Part shown: piece by piece, positions 4,695-13,243 of the stretch
How the letters are laid out: each line of letters opens with the position of its first letter
Position numbering within the stretch: position 1 is the first letter of the stretch
Virus record (IMG/VR): IMGVR_UViG_3300048922_000025
Location: 1 to 24,039 of that record
Length of the DNA stretch: 24,039 nt
DNA from: a virus
Strand: one strand, 5' to 3'
Notes under the pieces: model-generated
Seen by the model: the letters and a program-made list of their open reading frames with translations, nothing else
Told to the model about the DNA's origin: nothing
Database searches by the model: none
Position numbers and translations under genes: made by a program

Positions 4695-7510
4695 GTGTAG
4701 TTCACCGTATACCAAGTGTTATTAATTAATTTTTGTAGCTGGCGGACGCGTATCCAATAATTTGAACTTCCTGAATCTTTGAAGGAGGTCATTACCCCGC
4801 CGTCAACATGCTCATTGTTCGAGCGCTCCTGGAATTCAGCCGACGTCCCGAAACGCATATCCTGAACTATGTTAGGCTGGGGATTGTTAGGGCTATAAAC
4901 GCGCTGACCTTTCTCAAATACCCCACCGGAGTCAGTGTTAATATTCCCCTGGGCTGAAATATCCCCAGTCCCTGTAAAGTTGACATATCCGCTTTGTACT
5001 GTGTTATTTGAGTTAACCGTTCGAAAACGAAATCCGCCCACGCCCCCGCCACGGTTATTCACAAAATCAGATTCACCTTGCCCGCCCGTTTCATTCCAGC
5101 CGATGAAAGTTCCCTGAACTTCTTTTCCTGGGTTAGGGGGCTGGGTAGCGCTCAGATACGTTGCATTTACATAGCCGCCGACGTTTCCCCCAGACTGGGG
5201 ATAAGCTCCCACCTGGCCGGGACTAGGTGGGTTTTTGGTTGTGAAAAAGGCGCCCTGGTCAGTGTTATCAACGGTCGCGTATATTTTGCCGTCGATTGCC
5301 CAATCCATATAAATGCGATGCGCAGCGTCGTGATGTAGCCCCCCATTGGACTGGACGGCGGCATAGTTGCCGACTTTGTCTAGCTCAAGGTTTTTGCGGG
5401 CATCCGCTGCGTTTTTTGCGCCGGTGCCGCCACTGGCAACCGGTAGCGCGGTTTCAAGCGTTACGGCACCTTTGACGGACACCGAATAATTGATTGTCAG
5501 CGGTGAATCAACGACGACCGATGAGGTGAAATAATTCGTTTCCGGCTTGTTGTACCCCAGATACAACGTCCCGCCCGTCGTAGAACCCGCATCTTTCAGG
5601 CTGGCCGCTAACGTGACGTTACCGTTGTTATGGTCGCGCAAAATAATGGCGTCATTTTTGCCACGGATGACAGAATCAGCCCTGGCCGGATAAAGGTTTA
5701 TCCCCATGAGTGGCTGGAAATATCCGTTAGCAACTTGCACCGTATCGCTCTGGCCGTCGCAGACAATGCGCGCTTTGATGGTGCCGGTTTCGTCCCTGGC
5801 ATCCATCCGCATAATGCCTTCACCGGTCGGATAAATTGCCGCTGAAAGACCGCCCAGCGCCCGCCCGGTATGCGGGTCGGTGTCCGCCAGGGTGTTGGAT
5901 ACCCGAAAATACATATTGCCCATTGAGGTAATGGCCGCAGGCAAATTGTCCGCCGCTACCAGTCCGGCCCGGCTGGTAAAGGACATGTAGGCTTCGTAAT
6001 CATTGGCCCGCAGGACGCCAATGCGATAATTGGCCTGGATAGAACTTGCTACCTCAAGGTTGATCGCCATTTTCACACTGGACGCAATACTGGTCAGCTT
6101 GCTCATGCTGGTGATGTCGGCATTTGCGCCGGATTGGGCGACGCCCAGGCGGGTCAGGTCGGCCAACGTCATGGAGGCGGTATCCATCACCTTTCGCCAG
6201 CCGTTCACATCACTGGATAAGTTGGTGAGATTCCAGGTAATTACGCCCGATGAAATCCCCCCGGTTCGCACATAAATTGTGCCGCCCGTCATGTACAGGT
6301 ACTGAATTAAGGCACAACCGGCATCGTAAGCGCGGCGGATATTGCGCAAAACGCCGGTCGGACTGGTGTTTCCCGCAGGCCCGTCGGTATAGCCGCTTGT
6401 GACCGTCCATGTCGATTCAAAACCAATAATTGAAGGGTCAGCCAGTAAGGTAATGGTTGAAGGCAATAACGGTGCTTTACCGCCCAGGCCAAACTCCCCG
6501 GCCACCATCGCCCCCACGTCTGCCGCCGTCAGAGAGATATCCGCACTCAGGGCCTTTTTATTGACCGTGCGGGTTTTGGGGACGCCGCCCAGGGTCGCGA
6601 GCGCGGTCGCAGGGTTGGCAATATCGGTAAGGTTTTTATCTTTTCGAACAAAGCTGTCATTGCCGGTCTGGTCACTCAGTGAACCTTTTGGGCGCAGGTC
6701 GGTAATGACGCCGTTCGCGTCGATACTCGCCAGGGCAAACACGTAATGCGTGACGCCGTTGATGGTGTAATTCGCCAGGGAGGCCGCAACGGTGAATTTA
6801 ATCTCCGTTTTATAAGCACTGGTCAGCGTGCCCTGATAACACACATCAACCCAGACTTTCGTCGGTTTAGCCGATACGGTGATATTTCGGTTTGCGGCCA
6901 GCGCGGCGCGAAGTCCGCCCACGTAACCCAGACCGGCAGTCACAAAAAATTGTGTGCCTGTTTTTGCCACCAAAAAGCCATTATCGAAAAAGGCTCCGGC
7001 GCCGTAGATGTCCAGGGCGGACAGGCGGACGGCTTCATCCATACCGGCCAGGCGGGCGGTAAAATCAATCTGCCAGGTTTCGGCAGGCGTGGTGATATTG
7101 GTCGATGCCTGGGCGCCGCTGTATTCCATCAGCATTGAGCGCACCAACACGTTGCCCTGTTGGCCGCTGGCGTTTTTGACTTTTCGCTGGGTCGGCGCGT
7201 GAATAATCATGCCCAGCGTGCCGGTTGCCTTGTTTGCCAGTCCGATCCAGTTGAAGTCGAAATCCCCAACGTCGGCGCCCAACGTGACGGAATACACCAC
7301 GGAATTGGCATTCACTACGCCGGTTTTGCCCACGGCCTGGCGATAAACAATCTTGTCGGTCGGGATGGTTTCGGTATTGGCGACCGGGACGGTATCGTCC
7401 TGGCCGGGGACGAAAGCAAAAATAAACTCATCCAGCGTTACGAGCTGGTTATCTGCGGCTTGCCGCGCTTTCCACTCGACAAAAGCTTTGGTGATAACGG
7501 TCTGTGACAT
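4691..7510 (-). CDS. Tail fibre protein (gpH-like)
   Basis: 939 residues, starting after a strong ribosome binding site (AGGAGAAGG). Residues 1-~165 match the baseplate-attachment domain of P2 gpH-type fibres (ITKAFVEWKARQAADNQLV, then DFNWIGLANKATGTLGMI). The middle part carries lambda Stf-like repeats, for example LSADISLTAADVGAM near 320-335 and PVASGGTGAKNAADARKNL near 695-715. The C-terminal ~150 residues form the receptor-binding tip, ending in a RVRQLQKLINNTWYTVNYT-like segment common to many enterobacterial fibres. The protein trimerises, attaches to the baseplate via gpI/gpJ and recognises the cell surface. The tip and its chaperone look like an exchangeable cassette. No invertase or inverted fibre copy is visible in the window. 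Confidence 0.93.
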   Translation of the reverse strand: MSQTVITKAFVEWKARQAADNQLVTLDEFIFAFVPGQDDTVPVANTETIPTDKIVYRQAVGKTGVVNANSVVYSVTLGADVGDFDFNWIGLANKATGTLGMIIHAPTQRKVKNASGQQGNVLVRSMLMEYSGAQASTNITTPAETWQIDFTARLAGMDEAVRLSALDIYGAGAFFDNGFLVAKTGTQFFVTAGLGYVGGLRAALAANRNITVSAKPTKVWVDVCYQGTLTSAYKTEIKFTVAASLANYTINGVTHYVFALASIDANGVITDLRPKGSLSDQTGNDSFVRKDKNLTDIANPATALATLGGVPKTRTVNKKALSADISLTAADVGAMVAGEFGLGGKAPLLPSTITLLADPSIIGFESTWTVTSGYTDGPAGNTSPTGVLRNIRRAYDAGCALIQYLYMTGGTIYVRTGGISSGVITWNLTNLSSDVNGWRKVMDTASMTLADLTRLGVAQSGANADITSMSKLTSIASSVKMAINLEVASSIQANYRIGVLRANDYEAYMSFTSRAGLVAADNLPAAITSMGNMYFRVSNTLADTDPHTGRALGGLSAAIYPTGEGIMRMDARDETGTIKARIVCDGQSDTVQVANGYFQPLMGINLYPARADSVIRGKNDAIILRDHNNGNVTLAASLKDAGSTTGGTLYLGYNKPETNYFTSSVVVDSPLTINYSVSVKGAVTLETALPVASGGTGAKNAADARKNLELDKVGNYAAVQSNGGLHHDAAHRIYMDWAIDGKIYATVDNTDQGAFFTTKNPPSPGQVGAYPQSGGNVGGYVNATYLSATQPPNPGKEVQGTFIGWNETGGQGESDFVNNRGGGVGGFRFRTVNSNNTVQSGYVNFTGTGDISAQGNINTDSGGVFEKGQRVYSPNNPQPNIVQDMRFGTSAEFQERSNNEHVDGGVMTSFKDSGSSNYWIRVRQLQKLINNTWYTVNYT

Positions 7511-7519
7511 GGCCTTCTC

Positions 7520-8110
7520 CTACACACTTGCGCTAAACGTTGCGCTGTATTCTGTGGCTACATCGCCCAATGTGGCGGGGTAGCAAATATATTCACCCTG
7601 ATACCAGCCGATGTTGATATGCACCGGCAGGGTGGTAATGACTTCAAACTGATAGCGGCGGCAGGTGCGGCCATACTTGCGAATGATTTCTAAAAGTAAG
7701 TCGCTGTTGTTGGCGACCTGGCTGTCGGTCACCCGCACGACAATGACGTCCCAGTCGAGGCCGTCTTGACGTTCCAGCAGTTCGACATAGCCGATCCCCA
7801 GGCGGCTGAAAATCGCAACAAACCCGGCGATTTCGCCCGCGTCCTGGGCGTTGATAAACGCGTAATTCACCCGCTTGCGGTACAGTTCCAGGGGTTCACC
7901 GTCAAATCGCACGATATCGCGCTCATACGCAATCAGGTTTAACAACGGCTCGGCGCAGGTCAGCGGATCAAACTGGCGAAGCGGCCAGGTTAGCCAGTCA
8001 TAAACCTCTGACCAGAACGTGATACAGGCCCGCAATAATTTGGCCGGCTCGCCTGCGTCCATCCACGACGGCAGTTTCAGGCTTTTCAGCAACGTGGAGA
8101 AATCAGTCAT
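7520..8110 (-). CDS. I: Baseplate/tail protein gpI
   Basis: 196 residues, overlapping gene J by 8 nt. The sequence fits the P2 gpI family: an N-terminal helical stretch (LLRACITFWSEVYDWLTWPL), a conserved NLIAYERDIVRFDGEP block at about 55-75, and a RRVNYAFINAQDAGEIAGF-like helix. In P2 it joins the baseplate periphery to the tail fibre, consistent with its place between J and the fibre gene here. Length is near that of P2 gpI (about 176 residues). Confidence 0.9.
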   Translation of the reverse strand: MTDFSTLLKSLKLPSWMDAGEPAKLLRACITFWSEVYDWLTWPLRQFDPLTCAEPLLNLIAYERDIVRFDGEPLELYRKRVNYAFINAQDAGEIAGFVAIFSRLGIGYVELLERQDGLDWDVIVVRVTDSQVANNSDLLLEIIRKYGRTCRRYQFEVITTLPVHINIGWYQGEYICYPATLGDVATEYSATFSASV

Positions 8111-9287
8111 TGCTAATCTCCACGGTCAGCGATGCCAGGCGCGGGACGGTTAATTCGCTGATAATGTCGGTCAGTGAAAAGCTCAGCGAATCAATGACCG
8201 GAAATGTTTTGTGCAGCTCGCGGCCCAGGTTAGAAAAAGAGAACCGCGCATAAGGCCAGGTCTTTTTGACGTCATAGTTGGCGTTCTCACGAAACGCGCA
8301 GCGGATCAGATTGCTGACCCCGGATTGCAGTTCGGCGAGTTCCTCTGCCGTCATGTTCTCTTTGCTCAGTACATAGACCGTGACCGCTAAAGTGTGGGTC
8401 GTCTCAGGCATAGCGAAACACTGCAAATCATCACCGTGGCCGTGGTGGCCCTGGCTGTTGATGTAGTCATTGACCGCATCAACAAACGGTTGTGATGTCT
8501 CGCCGCTGTCGAGCAGCAAATAGGCGTTTGCTGTGCCTGGGCCACGCGGGGCATCGTGCAAAAAGAAGATGCGGTCAACGCTCAGACCCACGACGCTGGC
8601 TATCATGCTGCGGTAAATGGCATCGGTGTGGTAATTGCCCACTAAATTGAACTGGTTGCGGGTACGGTCGCGCAGCTCGTCGTCGGATTCTTCATCGGCG
8701 CCCGGCGTGGTCAGCCAATCGTCTTCATTCACCACGCTGGCGATACCGGCCACCGCCACCGGCAAAATGCGGTAATAACCGGGGGCGAGGTTATACCCGC
8801 TGCCGGTACCGGTCGCGGTGACGGTAATCAGCCCGCTTTCGACGCCTTCGGGCAAAGTGGTGTCCTGGTCAACGGCCAGCGCATACACCACGCCGTTGAT
8901 GCGTTCGGTTTGAATAAGCGTTCCGGCGTTGATGGTCACCGCGTTGGCCGGTGTGGTTTTGTAAAAACGCAGTACGCCCGCCGCCGCGCTGGCCGGTTTG
9001 GCTTCGATGTTCACCGCCAAGGCTAACAGGCGCAGCATGGACCCGGTCGCGGTCGCGACAAACATGTTGGTTAATACGACATTGACCAGGGCGTCTTTCA
9101 GCCACAGCACCGGGGTGCTGACAATTTTGTTAATCAGCCGCCAGAACGGGGACATTGACGACGTGTTGGTGACGTAATTTTCGCCTTTGACGACGGCTTT
9201 AAACGCCGCGTTGACTTCGGCTTCCGTGGTCGGCATCCCGCTATCACGCAATACCGCCTCAAAATCTACCGTGGGTTTCTCAGCCAT
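8103..9287 (-). CDS. J: Baseplate wedge protein gpJ
   Basis: 394 residues, belonging to the Baseplate_J-like family (P2 gpJ, Mu gp47, T4 gp6). Visible hallmarks are the N-terminal helices leading to VLWLKDALVNVVLTNMFVAT at about 60-80, a RFYKTTPANAVTINAGTLIQT beta region at about 105-130, and the conserved DDWLTTPGADEESDDELRDR block at about 190-210. It forms the dimeric arch of the baseplate wedge. The start codon overlaps the end of the gp25-like gene by 8 nt, and the stop overlaps gene I by 8 nt. This J is longer than P2 gpJ (about 302 residues), in keeping with the longer Mu/HP1-type versions. Confidence 0.93.
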   Translation of the reverse strand: MAEKPTVDFEAVLRDSGMPTTEAEVNAAFKAVVKGENYVTNTSSMSPFWRLINKIVSTPVLWLKDALVNVVLTNMFVATATGSMLRLLALAVNIEAKPASAAAGVLRFYKTTPANAVTINAGTLIQTERINGVVYALAVDQDTTLPEGVESGLITVTATGTGSGYNLAPGYYRILPVAVAGIASVVNEDDWLTTPGADEESDDELRDRTRNQFNLVGNYHTDAIYRSMIASVVGLSVDRIFFLHDAPRGPGTANAYLLLDSGETSQPFVDAVNDYINSQGHHGHGDDLQCFAMPETTHTLAVTVYVLSKENMTAEELAELQSGVSNLIRCAFRENANYDVKKTWPYARFSFSNLGRELHKTFPVIDSLSFSLTDIISELTVPRLASLTVEISND

Positions 9288-9615
9288 AGTTGACCCCCTG
9301 GCCGACCTGGCCGAAATCGTAGGTTTCTGCGGTGACGTAAAGGCGAGAGAGACTTTCTTCCGTTATCGCAATCGTGCCCGGAATCAGCCGGGTGTCGCTT
9401 TCCACCAGCAATATCAGCTGGGTGATCACGTCGCCGCGCAGGGTCGGGCTGCGTTCGCCAATCAGCTGCGCGGTGATACCGCTTTCTAAAATACTGTGAA
9501 TGATGTCCTGGCCGATGCTGACCCGGTTGTTGCATAACTGCGGCTCGCTGCCGCTGTCGAGGGTGAAATCCCCGTCAGTTATCAGCAAATCAATATAAAT
9601 CGGTGTGTCGCTCAT
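9280..9615 (-). CDS. Probable gp25/W-like baseplate protein (DUF2590 type)
   Basis: 111 residues. The beginning (YIDLLITDGDFTLDSG) and the middle (IGERSPTLRGDVITQLILLVE) look like the DUF2590 family of HP1-type phages. The gene lies immediately before J, exactly where P2 W and other gp25-like wedge proteins are found, so a gp25-equivalent function is a reasonable inference. Its ATG overlaps the tape-measure stop codon (ATGA), and its end overlaps J by 8 nt. No membrane segment is present. Confidence 0.75.
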   Translation of the reverse strand: MSDTPIYIDLLITDGDFTLDSGSEPQLCNNRVSIGQDIIHSILESGITAQLIGERSPTLRGDVITQLILLVESDTRLIPGTIAITEESLSRLYVTAETYDFGQVGQGVNYG

Positions 9616-11951
9616 CCGGCTTGCATCTCCATAAACTCAGCCAGTTGACCTGGCGATATTCCGTTCTGGGCATTGATAATGGTATCCCCCCACGTTTTGC
9701 GGTTATCAACCGTTGTCTTACTGTCATTTTTAACCTGGCTGATTAAGCCTTCACGCGGTACGACCGGGCTGACCTTATTCCCTGATAACAAACTCTCACT
9801 CCCGGCAAGGCGCGGCGGCCTGGCTTTGTCGGCTGCGGTCACGGCCAGTGTCGGCGCTTGTACATTTTGCGGGCTTTGTGCGGGCATTCCTGAAAGCGTC
9901 CGGGCGGCCGGGATTTTGACCTCGGCCCCTGTCGTCACGGGCTTGGGCACGTTGACACCGGGTGAGGGGATTTTCACCGGTTCCGGTGCGGGGATGGCCC
10001 CGGACGACGGCATCGCGACCGGTTGGGGTGGTACGGGTATGCCAGTGGAGGGAACCGGCACGGGTTGCGGCGCCGGTGTTGCACTGACTGACGGGGTATC
10101 AACGGTTTTCAGGTCAATATCGACGCCGGGAATTTTGTTTAGCTTCTCGACTATCCAGTTATAGGTCGACGCAAAGGTATTTTTCAGCACATCAAACAGC
10201 TTGTTGAACACGCCGCCGATAGCTGCGGAAAACCCTTCGAACGCGGCCACCGGTGACAAACCGGAAAAGAACTGCACCACGGCATCCCAGCCCGCCGAAA
10301 TGGACGCCCACACGTCGGAAAAAACCTTGCCTACCTGGTCGGCCATATCCATGACCCAGGCGAACGCGGCAGTTTCCATGATGGCGGTTTTGAGTTCATC
10401 CCAGTGGGTGACCACGTACCAAATACCCACGGCCAGCAAAGCCAGTGCGGCAATAATTAGGGTGATCGGGCTGGTCAAAATCTGCATAGCGGCACCGGCG
10501 AACATCGTCGCGACGCCGTAAATGCGCATGGCAATAGCGCCCGCCTTCAGGACGCCATTCCAGGCAAACAGGGCCACGCGACAGACGCCCGTCCAGACCG
10601 CCAGTAATTTGGACTGGATCCAAAGACCGGCCAGGCCGATGCGGGTCATGAGCAAGGAGGGGCGCAAGATGTTCAGCGTCCAGATAAGGGCCTTCCATGC
10701 GCCGACCAGCACTTTGGCGATGCCGGACAGCCCCATCATGGTGAAACCAAACACGCCCATCACGATATTGGCCCCGGCGCCTACCAGACCAAAGGACAGC
10801 ACGGCAAGCGTGATGTAACCCAGCCAGCGGGCGATGTTGGGGAACATGTCCAGCCAGCGGGCGAACTTGGCCCCGACGTCGGCCACGCGGTTAATCAGCG
10901 GGGTGAGGATGGGCAGTAAAGTGTTACCGATGGCGACGCGCATCGCGAAAAATGCGGCGGTGATCCGTTCCCAGGGTTTCGCCATTTTGGCGGCCATTTC
11001 CTCGGCACGCTTCATGCCGTCATTGCGGCCCAGCTCGCTGATGCTGCGGTTTAAAATATTCTGCTGGCCGTACAGCTTTTTAATGACGTCGGCGCCGCCG
11101 CCGAACGCGGCGTCTAAATCCTGCTGTGCCTTGACGTTGCCTTCGATACTCTGGCCGTATTTGTCTTGCAGCTTTTGGAGAATGTCGCCCATTGGCAGCA
11201 TTTTGCCGGTGGCGTCGACAAAGCTCATGCCCAGCTTTTGGGCGGCGGCGGGCGCACTGCGCAGGAACTGTTCGTAAATGCCGCTGGATTCAGTGCCCAG
11301 CGTGCGCGACAAGCTGCCGAGCACGGCGAACTGTTCGTCCATGCTGACGCCAAAGTCTGCCCCGGCGTTTTTCGTGCCTTCGATAAGCTCCTGCATGGTC
11401 TGCATTTTGACGCCGAAGTTTTGCACCATGTAGGCGGTTTTCCCCGCCAGTTCTTCGGCAAACCGAACGTGTCCCAGGCTGGACAATTCACTGTTGAAGC
11501 GCGACGCCATCGCGCTGATGTATTCCCCGGCCTCTTCGCCGCTGGCTTTAACCCCTGCGGCCAGTGTGTTGGCGGCCAGCGTCACGCGCGGTAAATCCTG
11601 GTCAGCGAGTCCGGCCATCGCGCCTTTTATGGCGTAGCTGGAATTGACGACGTCGACAGCACTTTTGCCGTAGCGAATACTGAATTTAAGCGCGGAGGAG
11701 GACAGCTTTTTGAGCGTATCCTCCGCCACGCCCTTAGCGTCGAGTTCATTCAGTGCCGCTTTCATTTCAGACGCGGGGCCGAGTACGCCCCGGATGGATT
11801 GCGCGACGGCCCACATCGCGGCGGCCCCGATACCGATTTTCCCGAAAGACGCCTGCGATTTTTCGGCGAAACCGGTCAGCGACGACTGGGCCGTTTTTAA
11901 CGGTCGCGTCAGCTTGTCGATTAGGCTCAGGGTAAAATCTAAGTGGCTCAC
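9612..11951 (-). CDS. Tail tape measure protein
   Basis: 779 residues with a GTG start, directly after the frameshifted chaperone gene. The N-terminal ~350 residues match the TP901-type tape measure core (GIGAAAMWAVAQSI, SYAIKGAMAGLADQDLP, GSLSRTLGTESSGIYEQFLR). Hydrophobic helices fill about 370-440 and 475-530, as is usual for the part that crosses the host inner membrane during DNA injection. A striking proline-rich segment at about 617-690 carries P-x-P and PVxxP repeats. The C-terminal ~90 residues end in GDTIINAQNGISPGQLAEF. It sets tail length and guides tube assembly together with the gpE-type chaperones encoded just upstream. Confidence 0.93.
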   Translation of the reverse strand: MSHLDFTLSLIDKLTRPLKTAQSSLTGFAEKSQASFGKIGIGAAAMWAVAQSIRGVLGPASEMKAALNELDAKGVAEDTLKKLSSSALKFSIRYGKSAVDVVNSSYAIKGAMAGLADQDLPRVTLAANTLAAGVKASGEEAGEYISAMASRFNSELSSLGHVRFAEELAGKTAYMVQNFGVKMQTMQELIEGTKNAGADFGVSMDEQFAVLGSLSRTLGTESSGIYEQFLRSAPAAAQKLGMSFVDATGKMLPMGDILQKLQDKYGQSIEGNVKAQQDLDAAFGGGADVIKKLYGQQNILNRSISELGRNDGMKRAEEMAAKMAKPWERITAAFFAMRVAIGNTLLPILTPLINRVADVGAKFARWLDMFPNIARWLGYITLAVLSFGLVGAGANIVMGVFGFTMMGLSGIAKVLVGAWKALIWTLNILRPSLLMTRIGLAGLWIQSKLLAVWTGVCRVALFAWNGVLKAGAIAMRIYGVATMFAGAAMQILTSPITLIIAALALLAVGIWYVVTHWDELKTAIMETAAFAWVMDMADQVGKVFSDVWASISAGWDAVVQFFSGLSPVAAFEGFSAAIGGVFNKLFDVLKNTFASTYNWIVEKLNKIPGVDIDLKTVDTPSVSATPAPQPVPVPSTGIPVPPQPVAMPSSGAIPAPEPVKIPSPGVNVPKPVTTGAEVKIPAARTLSGMPAQSPQNVQAPTLAVTAADKARPPRLAGSESLLSGNKVSPVVPREGLISQVKNDSKTTVDNRKTWGDTIINAQNGISPGQLAEFMEMQAG

Positions 11952-11952
11952 G

Positions 11953-12150
11953 TCATGCTCCTTTCAGGGCTATCGCTATCCCTTCCGCCGTTTTGTAGGC
12001 TTTGGTCTGGGCAAAATATTCATCAAGCCACAACGCGCGGGCGAGGCTTTCTTCGCTATCTTCTTCGTGGGGGAGGTAGTAGCGGCGCAGCGTCAAATAC
12101 TGTTCCAGCGCATTAGCCCGGATGGCCGCTACCCGCGCCGTCAGTTTTTT
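11953..12150 (-). CDS. gpE' extension, made by -1 frameshift
   Basis: This reading frame has no start of its own. After the A-AAA-AAC heptamer at 12144-12150 the -1 frame stays open for 63 codons, from LTARVAAIRANALEQYLTLR to the TGA at 11953-11955, just 2 nt before the tape-measure GTG. Joined to the upstream 91-residue protein it would give a ~154-residue fusion. P2 makes E and E+E' in this way, and lambda makes G and GT, always directly upstream of the tape measure. The extension includes LRRYYLPHEEDSEESLARAL, an acidic helical segment that may bind tape measure or tube protein. Position, slippery motif and uninterrupted frame all agree. Confidence 0.85.
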   Translation of the reverse strand, partial: KKLTARVAAIRANALEQYLTLRRYYLPHEEDSEESLARALWLDEYFAQTKAYKTAEGIAIALKGA

Positions 12151-12416
12151 ATTTCAATCTCAACTTGTGGTGAGTAAATCGAATTCACCTTCTCGGCGAT
12201 TTGCAGCTCCACGCCCGGATAGTCGTCGAGCAGCTGCGTGAGTGCGTCTTTACACTCAGGCGACACGATGCGGCCCAGATAGGTGACCATTGGCGCCATT
12301 TTGTTGGTCTGGGTCACTTCATTCATCAGGCCGTTGAATGCGGTCTTGTTCGGCTCGAAGGTCAGCGCGACACCGGCCACGGTCATGGAAATGGTTTTAT
12401 TTTTTGGGTTACTCAT
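12141..12416 (-). CDS. E: Tail assembly chaperone gpE-like
   Basis: 91 residues in the unshifted frame (MSNPKNKTISMTVAGVALTF to VEIEIKN). The ATG overlaps the stop of the Rz1-like gene (ATGA). Small tail chaperones of this kind coat the tape measure before tube polymerisation and are not in the finished virion. Identity rests on size, position before the tape measure, and the slippery heptamer at the very end of the gene. Residues 10-30 show the short beta segment plus NGLMNEV helix seen in several HP1-like versions; this similarity is recalled, not computed. Confidence 0.85.
   Translation of the reverse strand: MSNPKNKTISMTVAGVALTFEPNKTAFNGLMNEVTQTNKMAPMVTYLGRIVSPECKDALTQLLDDYPGVELQIAEKVNSIYSPQVEIEIKN
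12144..12150 (-). promoter_or_regulatory. A-AAA-AAC slippery site for -1 frameshift
   Basis: On the minus strand the heptamer AAAAAAC sits in the reading phase X-XXY-YYZ required for tandem slippage (codons ATA AAA AAC, followed at once by TGA). Immediately downstream, GC-rich sequence could form a small hairpin (CGGGT with ATCCG, one G-U pair), a possible stimulator. The stop codon adjoining the slip site would set the ratio of short to long product. Confidence 0.8.
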
Positions 12417-12709
12417 TGGTCTAAATCCTTACGTTCTCGAATGATGCCCACCAGGGCGTTATGTCGTGCGGCGCAGTCGGTATAAAGCTGAAAATACTGG
12501 GTCAGCGCCGCGTGAAAATCAGTGCCGGTTTTGCCCGCCAGTCGCGGCAGGTCGACGGGGCACAATGTCAGCTGGTTTTCCTGATAAGGTTCGTTCGGCC
12601 TGATCAACGCTTTGGTTGAACACCCGGACAGACTCGTCAGTAGCGCAAACGTTGCTAAACACCGGCTTAATAATTTCCGTGCGGATTTCCCGCTCGGTGT
12701 GGATTTCAT
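12413..12709 (-). CDS. o-spanin (Rz1/LysC-like lipoprotein)
   Basis: 98 residues, overlapping the i-spanin gene by 191 nt in another frame. The N-terminus has basic residues, a hydrophobic stretch (CLATFALLTSL) and a lipobox LSGC with the acylated cysteine at residue 30. The mature part is short (KALIRPNEPYQENQLTLCPV) with a second half longer than in lambda Rz1. It should be an outer-membrane lipoprotein that pairs with the i-spanin to fuse the envelope membranes in the final lysis step. The nested arrangement is the usual Rz/Rz1 architecture. Confidence 0.85.
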   Translation of the reverse strand: MKSTPSGKSARKLLSRCLATFALLTSLSGCSTKALIRPNEPYQENQLTLCPVDLPRLAGKTGTDFHAALTQYFQLYTDCAARHNALVGIIRERKDLDQ

Positions 12710-12902
12710 TGGCTTTTAACTCCGCTAATTTGGCTTCCAGTACCTGCCCGGATTGCCGGGTCGCTTCGGTGACAATCACGCGGGTTTTTTCCGCCGACTG
12801 ACTGGCCGCCAGCTCTAATTTTGCGTTGTGCCAGCCGTGGGCAATCCAGCCGATGTAAAACACGGCAGCGAAGACCAGCATTTGTCCCCACAGCGCACGC
12901 AT
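12519..12902 (-). CDS. i-spanin (Rz/LysB-like)
   Basis: 127 residues. A single N-terminal membrane anchor (MLVFAAVFYIGWIAHGW, about residues 8-24) is followed by a long periplasmic coiled coil (LELAASQSAEKTRVIVTEAT to REIRTEIIKP). Its ATG overlaps the endolysin stop (TAATG). A type II inner-membrane spanin working with the lipoprotein encoded in the overlapping frame explains both the topology and the gene overlap. The last ~35 residues, in the overlap, are unusually basic and proline-containing, probably reflecting constraint from the second frame. Confidence 0.87.
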   Translation of the reverse strand: MRALWGQMLVFAAVFYIGWIAHGWHNAKLELAASQSAEKTRVIVTEATRQSGQVLEAKLAELKANEIHTEREIRTEIIKPVFSNVCATDESVRVFNQSVDQAERTLSGKPADIVPRRPAATGGQNRH

Positions 12903-13243
12903 TAGCGAACGCCGTTATGTTCAAGGCTGAAATGATTGCCGTCCGGGTTGGTCTTAAAGCGACCGCCCCAACTCCCGCCCAGGCTTTCCCAATACTCGCC
13001 GAGGGGTAAATAGGCACTGCTTTGGGTCTGATATTGACCGTCAACAAACAGATTGAAATCCACGGCCAGACGCTGGGTGTGCAGGCTGTTGGCAATACCG
13101 GTGCCGGATTTGGCATTGAGTTGCGCCTGTTGCGGCGTGCGGTAGGCTTCGCCGAACGTCAGGGCGTAACCGTTCGCTGTCGCCCAGGCAATCAGCTGGC
13201 CCACCATGACGGTGAATTGCTGTTGTTTTTGGCTAACTGTCAT
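12902..13243 (-). CDS. Endolysin, M15 family peptidase
   Basis: 113 residues from the ATG at 13243, preceded by a strong ribosome binding site (GGGGAAGG); the longer frame to 13345 lies inside the holin gene and is unlikely. Zinc ligands of the M15 (VanY/D-Ala-D-Ala carboxypeptidase-like) fold are visible: H55 and D62 in SLHTQRLAVDFNLF, and H104 in PDGNHFSLEHN. The GEAYRTPQQAQ stretch at 31-41 is also typical. The enzyme would cut peptide cross-links in peptidoglycan once the holin releases it. It has no signal peptide, consistent with holin-dependent export. It overlaps the holin end by 11 nt. Confidence 0.9.
   Translation of the reverse strand: MTVSQKQQQFTVMVGQLIAWATANGYALTFGEAYRTPQQAQLNAKSGTGIANSLHTQRLAVDFNLFVDGQYQTQSSAYLPLGEYWESLGGSWGGRFKTNPDGNHFSLEHNGVR

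Noticed and set aside
4691-7510. Invertible tail-fibre switch
   Set aside because: There is no second fibre or chaperone copy in inverted orientation, no crossover-type repeats noticed, and no invertase gene.
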